Below, one piece after another: positions 8,328 to 17,335 of a DNA stretch of 64,000 nt. A model generated the notes under the pieces. It saw only the letters and a program-made list of their open reading frames with translations, was not told where the DNA came from and did no database searches. Origin of the DNA: Halomontanus rarus (GTDB lineage: Archaea; Halobacteriota; Halobacteria; Halobacteriales; Natrialbaceae); assembly GCF_029338335.1 (NCBI RefSeq), contig NZ_CP119796.1. One strand, given 5' to 3'. The translations under genes and the position numbers were made by a program. The first letter of the stretch is position 1. Every line of letters starts with the position of its first letter.

Positions 8328-8942
8328 ATGGCATCAGAAACAGGCCGATTCAGAACGCTCGAAGTGTACGCTCCAGAACTAATCCTCGTCGGGGCGGTGC
8401 TGTACGCAGTCTTCGTGGCGAGTGAGATACTCGTGACTTACAGTGGGACGGCCATCCCGCAGGATACCACGTTCGCATCGGTTGGGGGGAACCTCGTCGT
8501 GATCGGGTTGCTCGGATTTTATCCCGTCCTCGTCGAGCGGCGACCGTACTTGTCTCGCGCCGCCGTCATCCTGGCGGTGATCGCCGTCATCGCCTGGTCG
8601 ATCGTCGTACTGGGTACGGGTATCTTGAAACCGCTTGGGATTCTCACCGAGCCACCCGGTCCGCTCGCGCTGACTCCGCTCGTGGGCATGGCGACACTGT
8701 ACTCGGCGTACGCCCTCTTGGGCATCGCCGTTCTCCTCGTGGACGCCCATCCGAGGACCGTCGGCGTCCTCCTGCTGGTCGCCGCAGTATCCGTTCCCCT
8801 CGTGCGGTTAGTACTGACTGGTCTGCCGAACTTCGTCGCTAACGTGGTCAATCTGCTGGCGTACATCGGCATCGGTGTTGTTCTCCTGACCGCAGATGTC
8901 CCAACCGACGGGGTCGAACCACTGGCTGACACACCCGCATGA
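8328..8942 (+). CDS. Integral membrane protein beside halocyanin
   Basis: A 204-residue protein with six hydrophobic segments (LILVGAVLYAVFVASEILV, NLVVIGLLGFYPVLV, AAVILAVIAVIAWSIVVLG, MATLYSAYALLGIAVLLVD, VGVLLLVAAVSVPLVRLVL, VVNLLAYIGIGVVLLTAD). The ATG at 8328 gives a short soluble leader and has an AT-rich box (TAACTATAAC, 8294-8303) about 27 nt upstream, so it is preferred to the upstream in-frame start at 8229. The stop overlaps the start of the halocyanin gene in an ATGA junction, indicating translational coupling. No known family is recognised; a role with the copper protein in membrane redox chemistry is only inferred. Confidence 0.65.
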   Translation: MASETGRFRTLEVYAPELILVGAVLYAVFVASEILVTYSGTAIPQDTTFASVGGNLVVIGLLGFYPVLVERRPYLSRAAVILAVIAVIAWSIVVLGTGILKPLGILTEPPGPLALTPLVGMATLYSAYALLGIAVLLVDAHPRTVGVLLLVAAVSVPLVRLVLTGLPNFVANVVNLLAYIGIGVVLLTADVPTDGVEPLADTPA

Positions 8943-9427
8943 CCGAGAGTGGACCTGACGATCATCGCCAGCATCAAGCCGCACGGAGGCGATCTGGCTT
9001 GACGGGCCGACAGCGGCCAACTCGTATCGGCAGACGTCGGTTGCTCACAGCCATCCCCGTCGTCGTCGGCAGCCTCACCGGATGTCTCTCGGGGCCGTCT
9101 TTCCCGGACGCCGACGTGATCGTAGGCGCAGACGACAAGAACGTCTTCGAACCCGCGGAACTGACTGTGCAGGTCGGCGAGAGCGTGACTTGGGGGTTTG
9201 TAAGCGCCGGCCACAACATCTGCTGTCGCCCCGACGACAGCGATGAAGTGAGTCTGCCTGCCACCGCCGAGGCGTTCGCAAGCTACGGCTCTGACGAGTC
9301 ACCGGAGGGGTCGCTCGTTCCTAGGGGCGAAATACACAAACACGAGTTCAACGTACCAGGACAGTATGATTACGTCTGCGTCCCCCATGAGAGCCTCGGC
9401 ATGAGAGGGACGATTTACGTCGAATAG
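8939..9427 (+). CDS. Halocyanin-like blue copper lipoprotein
   Basis: A 162-residue exported cupredoxin. The N terminus has a twin-arginine signal (GRRRLLTA, about 31-38) followed by the lipobox LTGC with Cys49, so it is exported folded and lipid-anchored. The cupredoxin fold follows (VFEPAELTVQVGESVTWGF). The four type-1 copper ligands are visible: His92 in AGHN, Cys147 and His150 in YVCVPH, and Met155 in LGM. Such proteins carry electrons at the outer face of the haloarchaeal membrane. The start overlaps the stop of the upstream membrane protein gene by 4 nt. An odd feature is the extra ICCRPDD insert after the first His. Confidence 0.88.
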   Translation: MTESGPDDHRQHQAARRRSGLTGRQRPTRIGRRRLLTAIPVVVGSLTGCLSGPSFPDADVIVGADDKNVFEPAELTVQVGESVTWGFVSAGHNICCRPDDSDEVSLPATAEAFASYGSDESPEGSLVPRGEIHKHEFNVPGQYDYVCVPHESLGMRGTIYVE

Positions 9428-9597
9428 TATGTCCCTGCAAGGTCGTGCCGATTCCTGAGGCCTGTGCCTGCTCGGCTGTAAATGCGCTTCCATTCTATAC
9501 GTCTCTATGAGCATCAAAACTATCTGATATAGAACACATTCGGTTTGCTGAACTCATCCTCTGGGCCTTGTTTGAACGCGTGATTTCACGGGTGTGA

Positions 9598-10424
9598 GTC
9601 CTCTATGGTGCGTTCGATGTTGCGGATCGCGGATTTCAGGACAAGTTCACGGAATTAACCGGACTAGGTTCTAGACCAGAGCGTATCGCCGTATCTGCAC
9701 CGGAGACCGAAAAACGCCGATTCAGCGTTCGAGCGAAGGTGATACGCCCGATCATATATGAACAATTTCTCGCCCATCCCCGCAACCCAGGATCTCGCTG
9801 CGGAATCCGCAGTGTGACACCTTCCGCATGCAACTTAGTGCGAAGACCCTCCCAGTCGTAGCCTTTATCGGCAGCGACAGTCACCAACTCATCGAAATTC
9901 CGCACTAACACCTGCCAGCCGACCTGTGTATCGTGCAGTTACTTCATTGAACAGTGTATGTCGAGAATCGTACTGGTTTCACAATCGATGAGCAGCGTCG
10001 TCTTCACCGCCTCGAACGTGTCGTCTGTCCGTTTTGCGTAGTGCTGGCTGGCCTGGACGCGACTGACACCGATTGAATCGATGGCCTTCACATCACCGAG
10101 ATCATACAGTACGACGGACCGATCGAGGATCGCTCGCTACCGCTTCATCAGAATCGACTGCTTTCGCGTACACACCGTCGAGAAGTGTGGGGGCGTTTCA
10201 GGCGTCAACCCGAGTAATTTCGTCACTCTCAGAATCTCGCGGAGGACGTCCATCAGCTTCCGGTACGGATGGCCGAGATACTCTTTCAATCCCTGAACGG
10301 CGAGAATTACCCAGTCAGCGTAGCCTTCTTCTCCCGGTCGGTAGACCGGAGCTGGCGGGCCAACGACGGCTTTTAGGGCGAGCGACACAACCCTCTCTGT
10401 GAAGCGGGAGGTCTTCGTGTGCAC
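9598..10424 (-). pseudogene. IS5-family transposase, degraded
   Basis: Read on the minus strand, pieces of a haloarchaeal IS5-family transposase appear in order but in different frames. The N-terminal part (10424-10137) includes YRPGEEGYADWVILAVQGLK and HPYRKLMDVLREILRVTKLL. A middle part around 10000 mirrors the DDE region. A later part (9911-9636) includes DELVTVAADKGYDWEGLRTK with the second catalytic Asp, and the end near 9600 resembles the C-terminal GQFRELVLKSAIRNIE. Several frameshifts and stops break it. The original product would have been a DDE transposase of about 280 residues; it can no longer be made in one piece. Confidence 0.75.
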
Positions 10425-10749
10425 AACGAACCCGTCCTGCTTCTCTTTCTAGTATATATGTCATTTCTTCCAAGCTACTATCGCAGCGACACGAGTTCGA
10501 TCGACTCTACACTGTTACAGTCTGAGCGTCTAAACAAGACCCATTCTCTATATTCAGCAGGCCGTTTGTGTCAGCTCCTGAGGATCTCAAGGGGCCGACT
10601 GATTCGAAACGGCCCGCCACCGGGACCACCTGAAGCAATTATCCCGCTCGACCACCGAGGGCCTCTATGCAGTGGTGTGACCAGCTAACGAGATTAGCCG
10701 GGAGCGAAGGTGCGAGGGCCCGAAACCGAAGCCCGAAGGGGGAAACGGC
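10425..10749. other. Region between IS5 remnant and RNase HI gene
   Basis: No gene is supported here. It holds one copy of a short recurring motif (TATTCAGCAGGCCGTTT, 10551-10567). Just after it, a 22-codon tail-like frame (10567-10632) looks like the C-terminal end of an unknown protein. The 60 bases before the RNase HI start repeat CGAAG-type words without clear meaning. Confidence 0.4.
10551..10567 (+). repeat. Short recurring motif, copy 1
   Basis: The 17-base motif TATTCAGCAGGCCGTTT occurs here, with one change (CAGCACG) at 11491-11507, and again exactly at 12379-12395. All three copies are intergenic and in the same orientation. It may be the end of a small mobile element or a target-site word. 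Confidence 0.5.
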
Positions 10750-11403
10750 GTGACCGACGATCCCCTCCCGGCCGAACACCTCTCGCCGCTCGCCACGCTC
10801 GTCGACGAGGTGCTCGCGGGCGTCGGCTACGAGGTGGCGGCCGCCATCGACGCCGTCGACGACGCCGTCCCCGGCTACGGCGGTCTCTTCGACCCCGAGA
10901 CCACCCCGGACGAGTTGCGTCGCGCGCTCGAGAGCCTGCTGGAGTCGGGACTCGCCCGGCCACCCGTCCCCGAACCGACGAGCGACACGTTCGTCCTCTA
11001 CGTCGACGGTAGTTCACGTGGCAACCCCGGCCCCGCAGGTGCGGGCGCTGTCATCGTGGACGCTGCGGAAAACCACCTCGCCCGTCTCGGCCGACCCGTC
11101 GGCTCCCGGACCGGGAACAACACCGCCGAGTACGTCGCCCTCCAGCTCGGCCTCTCCGAACTGTTGGCTCGCTACGAGCCACGCAGGCTTGAAGTGCGCA
11201 TCGATTCGATGACGGTCATCCGAGACGTCTGGGGTGGCGACGACCCGACGGAACCGGGTGTCGAGACGTACAGCGAGGCCGTTACGGCGGCACTGTCGGA
11301 TATCCCGGAACACCAGTACACGCATCTGGCCGACAGCGACCCGAACCCCGCCGACGCACTGGCGACAGTGGGTGCCGATATCGCGGCCTTCGGACCGGGA
11401 TAG
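10750..11403 (+). CDS. rnhA: Ribonuclease HI, haloarchaeal type
   Basis: A 217-residue RNase HI. Residues 1-75 are the helical extension found in haloarchaeal homologues; residues 80-215 are the RNase H domain. Catalytic acidic residues are seen as Asp86 in YVDGSSRGNPG, Glu127 in NNTAEYVAL, Asp152 in RIDSMTVI and Asp202 in NPADAL. The enzyme cuts the RNA strand of RNA/DNA hybrids in the cytoplasm, for instance removing primers. The start is a GTG at 10750. Codon use is strongly GC-rich, unlike the decayed DNA on both sides, so this is a conserved housekeeping gene surrounded by insertion remnants. Confidence 0.93.
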   Translation: MTDDPLPAEHLSPLATLVDEVLAGVGYEVAAAIDAVDDAVPGYGGLFDPETTPDELRRALESLLESGLARPPVPEPTSDTFVLYVDGSSRGNPGPAGAGAVIVDAAENHLARLGRPVGSRTGNNTAEYVALQLGLSELLARYEPRRLEVRIDSMTVIRDVWGGDDPTEPGVETYSEAVTAALSDIPEHQYTHLADSDPNPADALATVGADIAAFGPG

Positions 11404-11490
11404 TAGAGTTAGGCCGCTTAACATTCGAAATCCCGGCTCCGTTGAAATCCTCAGAAGCTAATAGAAACCACGTGCTGACTACGCCCGCTG

Positions 11491-11547
11491 TATTCAGCAC
11501 GCCGTTTTTGACAGCGGCCCGGTAGTTTGATCAGGTTCTGCTGAATA
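11491..11547. repeat. Inverted pair of the TATTCAGCA motif
   Basis: The second copy of the motif, TATTCAGCACGCCGTTT (11491-11507), faces an inverted core TGCTGAATA (11539-11547), giving a 57-bp unit with short inverted ends. It resembles a very small palindromic element. Confidence 0.45.
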
Positions 11548-11619
11548 CGGAGCGCGAATGTTGCAGAGACTGAAGGCCACTCACCGAGAGCCGATGATCG
11601 GTCAGTATCGGAGAACTAC

Positions 11620-12213
11620 TTAGCGTTCGATCGCCTCGAGATATTCTTCGCGTGAAATCGTATATCTGTGAACATCAGCAACGGTGTCCGACAGCGAAAG
11701 CCAATTCCGGAGAAGGCCCTCGTATTGGCCGCCATACCGTTCGACGTACTTGTTGATCGCTCGTCGGGACTTCTCGTTTCCGTCGATGTGAGCAGCGACG
11801 ACGAGCTCGAGTCCGAGTCGGTCGAACGCGACGGAGAGGAGGGCATCAACGCGTTCACCGGAATATCCGCGGCCCCAAAATTGCTTGTCAAGAAGGATGC
11901 CAAGGTTGGCAGACCGTTTTTCCCAATCCGGATACAGTCCTGTCGTTCCGGCGATGACGCCCGTCCCGTCTTCCCCCTCCTTCGGTCGGATCACGTATTT
12001 CGCACCCTCTCCCTCGTCCCACAATCGTTCGGCCTCGTCTACATAGTCATACGTCTCTTTTACCGTTTTGTGGGGTGACGAGTCCCAGTACTCGAACATC
12101 TCCTCTGTATCGTCTCCATTGGAGTAGAGTTCGTGAAGATCGAATACATCGACGGAGTCGTGCGAAATTCGTTCGAGGCTAAGTCGGTCCGTCTCGATGC
12201 GTTCAGGGAACAT
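11620..12213 (-). CDS. GNAT-family N-acetyltransferase
   Basis: A 197-residue acetyltransferase of the RimJ/RimL-like GNAT group. The N-terminal IETDRLSLERISHDSVDVF and the acetyl-CoA-binding region with LGILLDKQFWGRGYSGERVD (about residues 103-122, the RGxxG-type loop) are clear. After them comes LVVAAHIDGNEKSRRAINKY, typical of the strand and helix that close the fold. It transfers an acetyl group from acetyl-CoA to an amine, either a protein N terminus or a small molecule; the substrate is unknown. Length is normal. It is a stand-alone gene between two copies of the short recurring motif. Confidence 0.85.
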   Translation of the reverse strand: MFPERIETDRLSLERISHDSVDVFDLHELYSNGDDTEEMFEYWDSSPHKTVKETYDYVDEAERLWDEGEGAKYVIRPKEGEDGTGVIAGTTGLYPDWEKRSANLGILLDKQFWGRGYSGERVDALLSVAFDRLGLELVVAAHIDGNEKSRRAINKYVERYGGQYEGLLRNWLSLSDTVADVHRYTISREEYLEAIER

Positions 12214-12378
12214 AGTGTATCATCGCTGTCGAAAGTAATAATTGTGATTTGTAGCGATCCTACCTTTGTTGCGGACCATCACGATTGAACACTCTAATCA
12301 GTAAGCACGTTCTATCTCGGCTAGTTCACCCTCGTGAGTTCGAAACAAAGGGCGTAGTCGTGCTGCATCCATCCTCTG

Positions 12379-12395
12379 TATTCAGCAGGCCGTTT
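12379..12395 (+). repeat. Short recurring motif, copy 3
   Basis: An exact copy of TATTCAGCAGGCCGTTT (also at 10551-10567), just downstream of the VapC remnant and upstream of the acetyltransferase promoter region. Confidence 0.5.
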
Positions 12396-12442
12396 CAGAC
12401 GTCTATCCAAGAGGTCGGTGACGTTCCGTTAACGCCTTTACT

Positions 12443-12851
12443 TTAGAAGGAGGACCAATCGACGACGGACACGGTGTTCGTCCGCTCGAAACGATCGACG
12501 TTCGCGGTCAGGACCGGCAACTGTTCGACTGTCGCCGTTGCTCCAACGTATACATCGTGTAAGTCGTGCAATGGCTTCCCTCGTCGCTGTAATTCGGTGG
12601 TGATGTCGCCTATTGGGTCGCGACGGCTCGGTCCACAGCGACGATTTCGAATCGGGAGCGAAGCCGTTCTATATCCTCGAGTGCGTCTCGGCGTGCCGAT
12701 TCGTCGTCGTACCGATTGTTGACACCGTGTCGAAGTTCAGTTACCGTGACGGTACTGATTGCATGGCGGCCCTCGTCGTCAAGTTTTGCGATCCGGGCTG
12801 CAACACCGCCACATCGATATCGACGAGTACCGACGTATCACAGAGTTTCAT
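12443..12851 (-). pseudogene. vapC: VapC-type PIN toxin, two frameshifts
   Basis: On the minus strand an ATG at 12851 opens MKLCDTSVLVDID, the first catalytic strand of a PIN-domain ribonuclease. The frame then shifts and continues as KLDDEGRHAISTVTVTELRHG, shifts again after VAVDRAVATQ, and ends as LPVLTANVDRFERT and a stop at 12443. Repairing two single-base changes gives a normal VapC of about 135 residues that would cut RNA. The toxin is therefore inactive. It overlaps the restored antitoxin frame by 14 nt, the classical arrangement. Confidence 0.75.
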
Positions 12852-13061
12852 CGTCGAGTCTCGAGAGGGTCCCCTGGCTCAGCTGCTCGATATCCTCTGT
12901 TACTCCCTCGTGTGTCTCACGGTCGAGAACTCCTTCACCCGTTCCGCGAGTTTTCTGCGCTCCTCGAGGTGTTTTCGAATGACGTCGCTAAAACTTCGAT
13001 CACCTTTCTCTCGTTTCAGTTCTCGGTAGACGTCATCCGAGATCGCGATGTTTTTACTCAT
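12838..13061 (-). pseudogene. vapB: VapB-type antitoxin, C-terminal frameshift
   Basis: The frame from the ATG at 13061 gives MSKNIAISDDVYRELKREKG and SFSDVIRKHLEERR, the ribbon-helix-helix type DNA-binding half of a haloarchaeal VapB antitoxin. It stops early at 12900 after HTRE. A one-base shift just before this restores EGVTEDIEQLSQGTLSRLDD and a TGA at 12838 that overlaps the toxin start. The antitoxin thus has lost its toxin-binding tail. The first half could still be made as a 53-residue protein and might bind its own promoter. Confidence 0.7.
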
Positions 13062-13300
13062 GTCATATGTATGAGTACCTATACGCAAAAGCATTGCTGT
13101 GAACCAGTAACTGCGGTATCGGTGCCAATTGTAGAGTTCATTCACGACGGGTTTCGCTCCCGTTTGCCGACGGAAAATTCACCTGACACGGAACCTCGAG
13201 AACGGTGGGTGCCCCAGACGGCTGGTTTCGGACGGTGTCGGCGTGTCGGTCACAGACGTGACTGATCAACAAAACGCTAACTCTACACCCGCATGTGGGT

Positions 13301-13873
13301 TCAAAATGGATAGGAATTCGAACGGGGTGATGAACGTGTTGCAGCGGTGAAGGCTTGTAGCCACGTTTCGACGGTTGCTGGATCGACGTGGCTGAAGCTA
13401 TTACTAAACGAGTAGGTTCGTCGTTTTACCTCTCGAAAGAGACGTTCGACAGCGTTCCGATTTCCGTGGCGTTCGGGTCGAAATCGGAGCCCAGTTCGCT
13501 GGAGTGCAGCCGCGAGGTGCTGGGCATGATCGACGAGAAACATGGCGTCGGAGACGTCGTGTTTCTCACGAAGCTCTCGCAAAAACCGTTGTGTCAATGC
13601 CGTCGTAGTCGTCGTAAACAGCCGTACGTGCTGGAATTTGTGTGTATTGGGATCGGCAGCCGCGTACCGCCAGAACTGGTGTCCATTGATTCGGATCACG
13701 GTTTCATCGAGCGCAACGTGATCCGGACTCGCACCGCTGGCGGGCTGTAACTTGGCTTTGTGCACCCAGTCGTGAACTGCTTTCCGCGACCGTTCGACAC
13801 CGAAATTCTCTAATTTTCGAACGGTATTCGAAAGCGATAAGATGGAACGGTGTAGCCGAATACCGAGTTCCAT
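13301..13873 (-). pseudogene. IS6-family transposase, N-terminally truncated
   Basis: A 190-residue frame of a haloarchaeal IS6-type DDE transposase. The N-terminal RLHRSILSLSNTVRKLENFG, the linker VHDWVHKAKLQPASG and the first catalytic region PDHVALDETVIRINGHQFW are present. So are FLRELREKHDVSDAMFLVDH and the last part FRPERHGNRNAVERLFREVK with the catalytic Glu. The usual first 30 or so residues before MELGIRL are missing: in-frame upstream codons include a TAG directly before the ATG. The last residues also differ from the usual ending. Related elements move by cut-and-paste or replicative transposition. It is probably inactive. Confidence 0.75.
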
Positions 13874-14360
13874 CTATGAACTAAGTAAGGAGTGCTGGCT
13901 AAGCTGTTCAACGATTAGATGAATCACTTCTAGCAGCGCCTACGATACAGTTGGCTGGCACGACCTCTTACTGACCACAGGGTTCGTAATATATCCTATA
14001 CAACCAGTAGAACGCCAACGAGCCGCACAATATTGAGCACACAGTTAAAAATTACATCGAAGAACACAGTAAGGATGCACAGTTGATGCAATCGGTCAGA
14101 TGAAATGCATGATCGTCGAGCACAGGTCGAACAAACAAATAATGCGTTTAAGGGTTGTAGCCTCGAGACGCGATACGGCCGGGGCCTCGCTCATGTGCGA
14201 GCGTAGGCGTTCCTCGCTCTGTGTCTTCACCTTGTCGTCCCACCGCCACTACGGACGTGGAAACAATTCGGACAGCACGATCATCACGGTGTGATAAGAG
14301 TTCCATGACATCCTCGTAGTAGGCAAAGCGTGAGGGAACCGTACGTCGAATCCGAGGAAA
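13874..14360. other. Intergenic DNA with decayed sequence
   Basis: About 490 bp without a supportable gene. A 64-codon frame at 14100-14294 has no recognisable family. Local AT-rich words and its place beside the truncated IS6 transposase suggest remnants of mobile DNA. Confidence 0.4.
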
Positions 14361-14867
14361 TTACTGCCTCTTAACAGGTCTCTTCTCCGAGTGATGTGTC
14401 AGACGACTGCAGCCATTGCCGATGATTGCGGCGAAGAACGCTTCAATCACGAATATGAAAATCAAGGGAATCCCATAAATCAGAGGTATGACAGAGATGA
14501 GGTAGAGCGGCGGTGAAAACATTCCGGAGACTAGCATCGATTGGACCACGTTGTAGACGACGAACACGACGTAAATAAGCCCAAGACCGGAAAGAGCGGC
14601 ATATACCCCGTACTTCATCGCAGTTCCCCATTCATCATTGCCCCAATAGTCCTTTGCAAGATAACCAGTGATAAGACCGCCGGGGATGCCGCCGAGATAG
14701 GGAAGTTGCGCGGATGGATTCCCAGACCACCAAACGTTTGTTTGTTCGAAAACGAATGTTTTTAACTCGTCAAAAGGGATAAAAATCGGAAAAACGAACA
14801 ATAGACCGGTCGAGATAGCCGTCACTAAGCCACCAATGATTATCGACCGGTTGTTTCGGAATATCAT
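14361..14867 (-). CDS. DUF5518-type membrane protein
   Basis: A 168-residue protein with four hydrophobic segments (SIIIGGLVTAISTGLLFVFP, LGGIPGGLITGYLA, LGLIYVVFVVYNVVQ, IYGIPLIFIFVIEAFFAAII). The glycine-rich GGIPGGLITGYLA with the following charged loop is typical of the haloarchaeal DUF5518 family, for which no function is known. GC is lower than in the housekeeping genes. It lies alone, upstream of nothing obvious and in the same orientation as the ABC importer genes that follow at 15 kb. Confidence 0.7.
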   Translation of the reverse strand: MIFRNNRSIIIGGLVTAISTGLLFVFPIFIPFDELKTFVFEQTNVWWSGNPSAQLPYLGGIPGGLITGYLAKDYWGNDEWGTAMKYGVYAALSGLGLIYVVFVVYNVVQSMLVSGMFSPPLYLISVIPLIYGIPLIFIFVIEAFFAAIIGNGCSRLTHHSEKRPVKRQ

Positions 14868-15097
14868 CTTGTTGTGGATGACTTCTTGCCTGTACTACAG
14901 TTCCGCCACACTTGAAATGACGGGAATCAACCCGAGCAGCGAAGGAAACGGCCGAGTTCAAGGGAAGCGGATTTCCAGCAAAGCTTGAACCTACGGCCGA
15001 GACTCGCGTGAACGGGAAACGGTTCGCCCAGAGAGACAATCGAGATCCCTTCAATAGCCGCAATAATGATCTCTACGGGAGATGCGATGTGCCGGAA

Positions 15098-17335
15098 TCA
15101 ATCGTCAGCAGCTCCTTTGCGTTCATCGTTGATAGATGTGAGTTCTTCGTCAGTGGTGATCGAATCGCTGCTCGAGTACGGATGGTCGTCGCCGTAGACT
15201 CGGAAACAGGCCGCCTCCTGCTCACGCCCCTCTTCGATCCCGTGCAGTGTGGGGTTCTCCTTAGTGCAGATTTCGCGTGCCTCCGGGCAGCGGGTGTGAA
15301 AACGACAGCCTGAAGGAGGGTCTTCTGGGTCAGGGATATCGATCTTTCGGATCGGTGGCTGTTGAACTACTTCGTTATCAGGATCAAGATCTGCGGTGGC
15401 CCACTTCAGCACCTGCGTGTAGGGATGCTGGGGATCCTTGAGGACCTCCTCCGCTGGTCCGATCTCAACAATTTCTCCAAGGTACATGATTCCGATCCGG
15501 CCATCGGTCTTTTGGGCGAGATAACGTGCGTTCGACAGGTTGTGCGAAATAAACAAGTAAGATGTCTTGAACTGATCCTGGAGATCGAGCATGAGATCCA
15601 TCATATCGACCCGAAGCGAGACGTCGAGCGCTGAGACTGCCTCATCGGCGAGGATTAGTTCGGGATTCATCAGTAACGCACGGATCAGGGCTACGCGCTG
15701 TTTCTCGCCACCCGATAGCTGATGCGGATATCGACCCGCGTAGTCGTCCGGGGGAGCCATGCCGACTCGTTCGAGCATCCCGTAGATCCGAGCCTCGCGG
15801 TCCTCAGTGCCCAAATCCGGGTACCAAAATTTCAACGGACGATCGAGTGTCGATTCAATCGTCTTGTTTGGATTCAATGAACTTCCGGGATCCTGATGAA
15901 TTATCTGGAGTGCACGACGGATCTCCTCCCAAGGGATATCAACCTCACCGACACCATCTTTTGTATTCCAAATGTCCTGACCGCGGTACTTCACACTTCC
16001 ACCGGTCGGACGCTCTACACCAATAGTAGTCTTGCCAAGAGTTGTCTTCCCGCAACCCGATTCACCCACTAACGCTACGACATCGTTTTCTTCGATCTCA
16101 AGGTTGACGCCGTCAACCGCACGTACGATATCTGGTTCGTTGAATAGGTCTCTAATAATACCTTGGGAATTCTCGAAGTGTACTTCAACGTCTTCGAGAC
16201 TTACGACGGTCTCGTCCGATTGGGTGCTCCCGCTATCTGTTGACGATCGTTCGACGTTGGTACGGTCGACACTGTCCTCAACGAGCTGGTAATCTTTGAT
16301 GCTCAGTGGAATTTCATCGGCTACTTCGTCCCAGTAGTGGCAGGCAGCAACGTGCTCTTCACCCACGTTGTAGAGTTCGGGGTTAATCTCTTCACATTGT
16401 CCATCGGAAAGTGGGCACCGGGTATGGTAGGAACATCCGGTCGGGACATTTACGGGGTCGGGGCTTTCCCCCTCAATCGGACGCATCGCTTCGACTGGAG
16501 TATCGAGGTTCGGAGTGGAGTTAATCAGTGCCCGCGTATACGGATGATTCGATCCTGAGATGATGTCGTCGGCGGGGCCAACTTCGACAAACTCGAAAGC
16601 ATACAGGACCCCTAGTCGGTCAGCCAGTTCCGCCACAAGCGGAAGGTCGTGGGTGATGAACACCAGGGTCAAGTCGTACGTTTCCTGGAGATCTTCGAGC
16701 ATTGAGATGATAGACCGCTGCATCAGGAGATCGAGTGCGGCAGTGGGCTCGTCCATTACCAAGACTTCCGGGTTGAGCACGAGAGAGAGCGCGATCAGTG
16801 CACGCTGTTTCATCCCGCCCGATAGTTCGTGAGGGTATGATCGGAAAATTCGCTCGGGATCGAGGTAGAGTTCCGAAAGGAGCTGATGGGCCCGTTCCAT
16901 CCCCTCGCTGACGTCCGCGTCGTGGGCCTCAAGTGTCTCTCGGAAGTGGCCTCCGAGTCTCATAGTCGGGTTGAACGAGGCGAGTGCCCCCTGAAAGACC
17001 ATCGCGATCTCCTCCCAGCGGAGTTGCTTGAGTTCGTCCTCCGAAAGGTCAAGTACGTTAATAGGTTGATCCGGTTCAGGATAGTAGGTTATATTTCCTG
17101 TTACAACCCCCGGTTCGACGACTGCATCGAGTAGCGCGGAAGCAAACATCGATTTCCCGGAGCCCGATTCACCGACGATTCCAATGATTTCGCCTCGCTG
17201 AATATCGATATCGACACTGTCGAGTACTCGTGACTCGCCACGCTCCATGTCGAATGAGACGCTAGTGTCGGATACTTCAAGCACCGGATCGTTAACTGAC
17301 GGTTCGATTCTATCGTGTTTCTGTGTACTTGCCAT
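15098..17335 (-). CDS. Fused two-domain ABC importer ATPase (DppD-DppF type), system 1
   Basis: A 745-residue protein holding both nucleotide-binding domains of a peptide/oligosaccharide-type importer in one chain. The first domain (about 18-330) has Walker A GESGSGKS at 55-62, signature LSGGMKQR and Walker B VLVMDEPTAALD. The second (about 380-700) has GESGCGKT, LSGGEKQR and LILADEAVSALD. Each ends with the Cys-rich C-terminal motif of the family (CSYHTRCP and CRFHTRCP). It powers uptake through the permeases at 19-21 kb, which are on the same strand but 1.7 kb upstream. In most bacteria these two ATPases are separate proteins. A paralogue of the same design is at 54-56 kb. Confidence 0.9.
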   Translation of the reverse strand: MASTQKHDRIEPSVNDPVLEVSDTSVSFDMERGESRVLDSVDIDIQRGEIIGIVGESGSGKSMFASALLDAVVEPGVVTGNITYYPEPDQPINVLDLSEDELKQLRWEEIAMVFQGALASFNPTMRLGGHFRETLEAHDADVSEGMERAHQLLSELYLDPERIFRSYPHELSGGMKQRALIALSLVLNPEVLVMDEPTAALDLLMQRSIISMLEDLQETYDLTLVFITHDLPLVAELADRLGVLYAFEFVEVGPADDIISGSNHPYTRALINSTPNLDTPVEAMRPIEGESPDPVNVPTGCSYHTRCPLSDGQCEEINPELYNVGEEHVAACHYWDEVADEIPLSIKDYQLVEDSVDRTNVERSSTDSGSTQSDETVVSLEDVEVHFENSQGIIRDLFNEPDIVRAVDGVNLEIEENDVVALVGESGCGKTTLGKTTIGVERPTGGSVKYRGQDIWNTKDGVGEVDIPWEEIRRALQIIHQDPGSSLNPNKTIESTLDRPLKFWYPDLGTEDREARIYGMLERVGMAPPDDYAGRYPHQLSGGEKQRVALIRALLMNPELILADEAVSALDVSLRVDMMDLMLDLQDQFKTSYLFISHNLSNARYLAQKTDGRIGIMYLGEIVEIGPAEEVLKDPQHPYTQVLKWATADLDPDNEVVQQPPIRKIDIPDPEDPPSGCRFHTRCPEAREICTKENPTLHGIEEGREQEAACFRVYGDDHPYSSSDSITTDEELTSINDERKGAADD

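Noticed and set aside
10567..10749. Possible structured RNA upstream of the RNase HI gene
   Set aside because: Repeated CGAAG-like words looked like helices, but I could not recognise RNase P RNA, SRP RNA or a tRNA there and no consistent fold was evident.
14100..14294. A 64-codon plus-strand frame near the truncated IS6 transposase
   Set aside because: No recognisable protein family and no promoter; likely chance frame.
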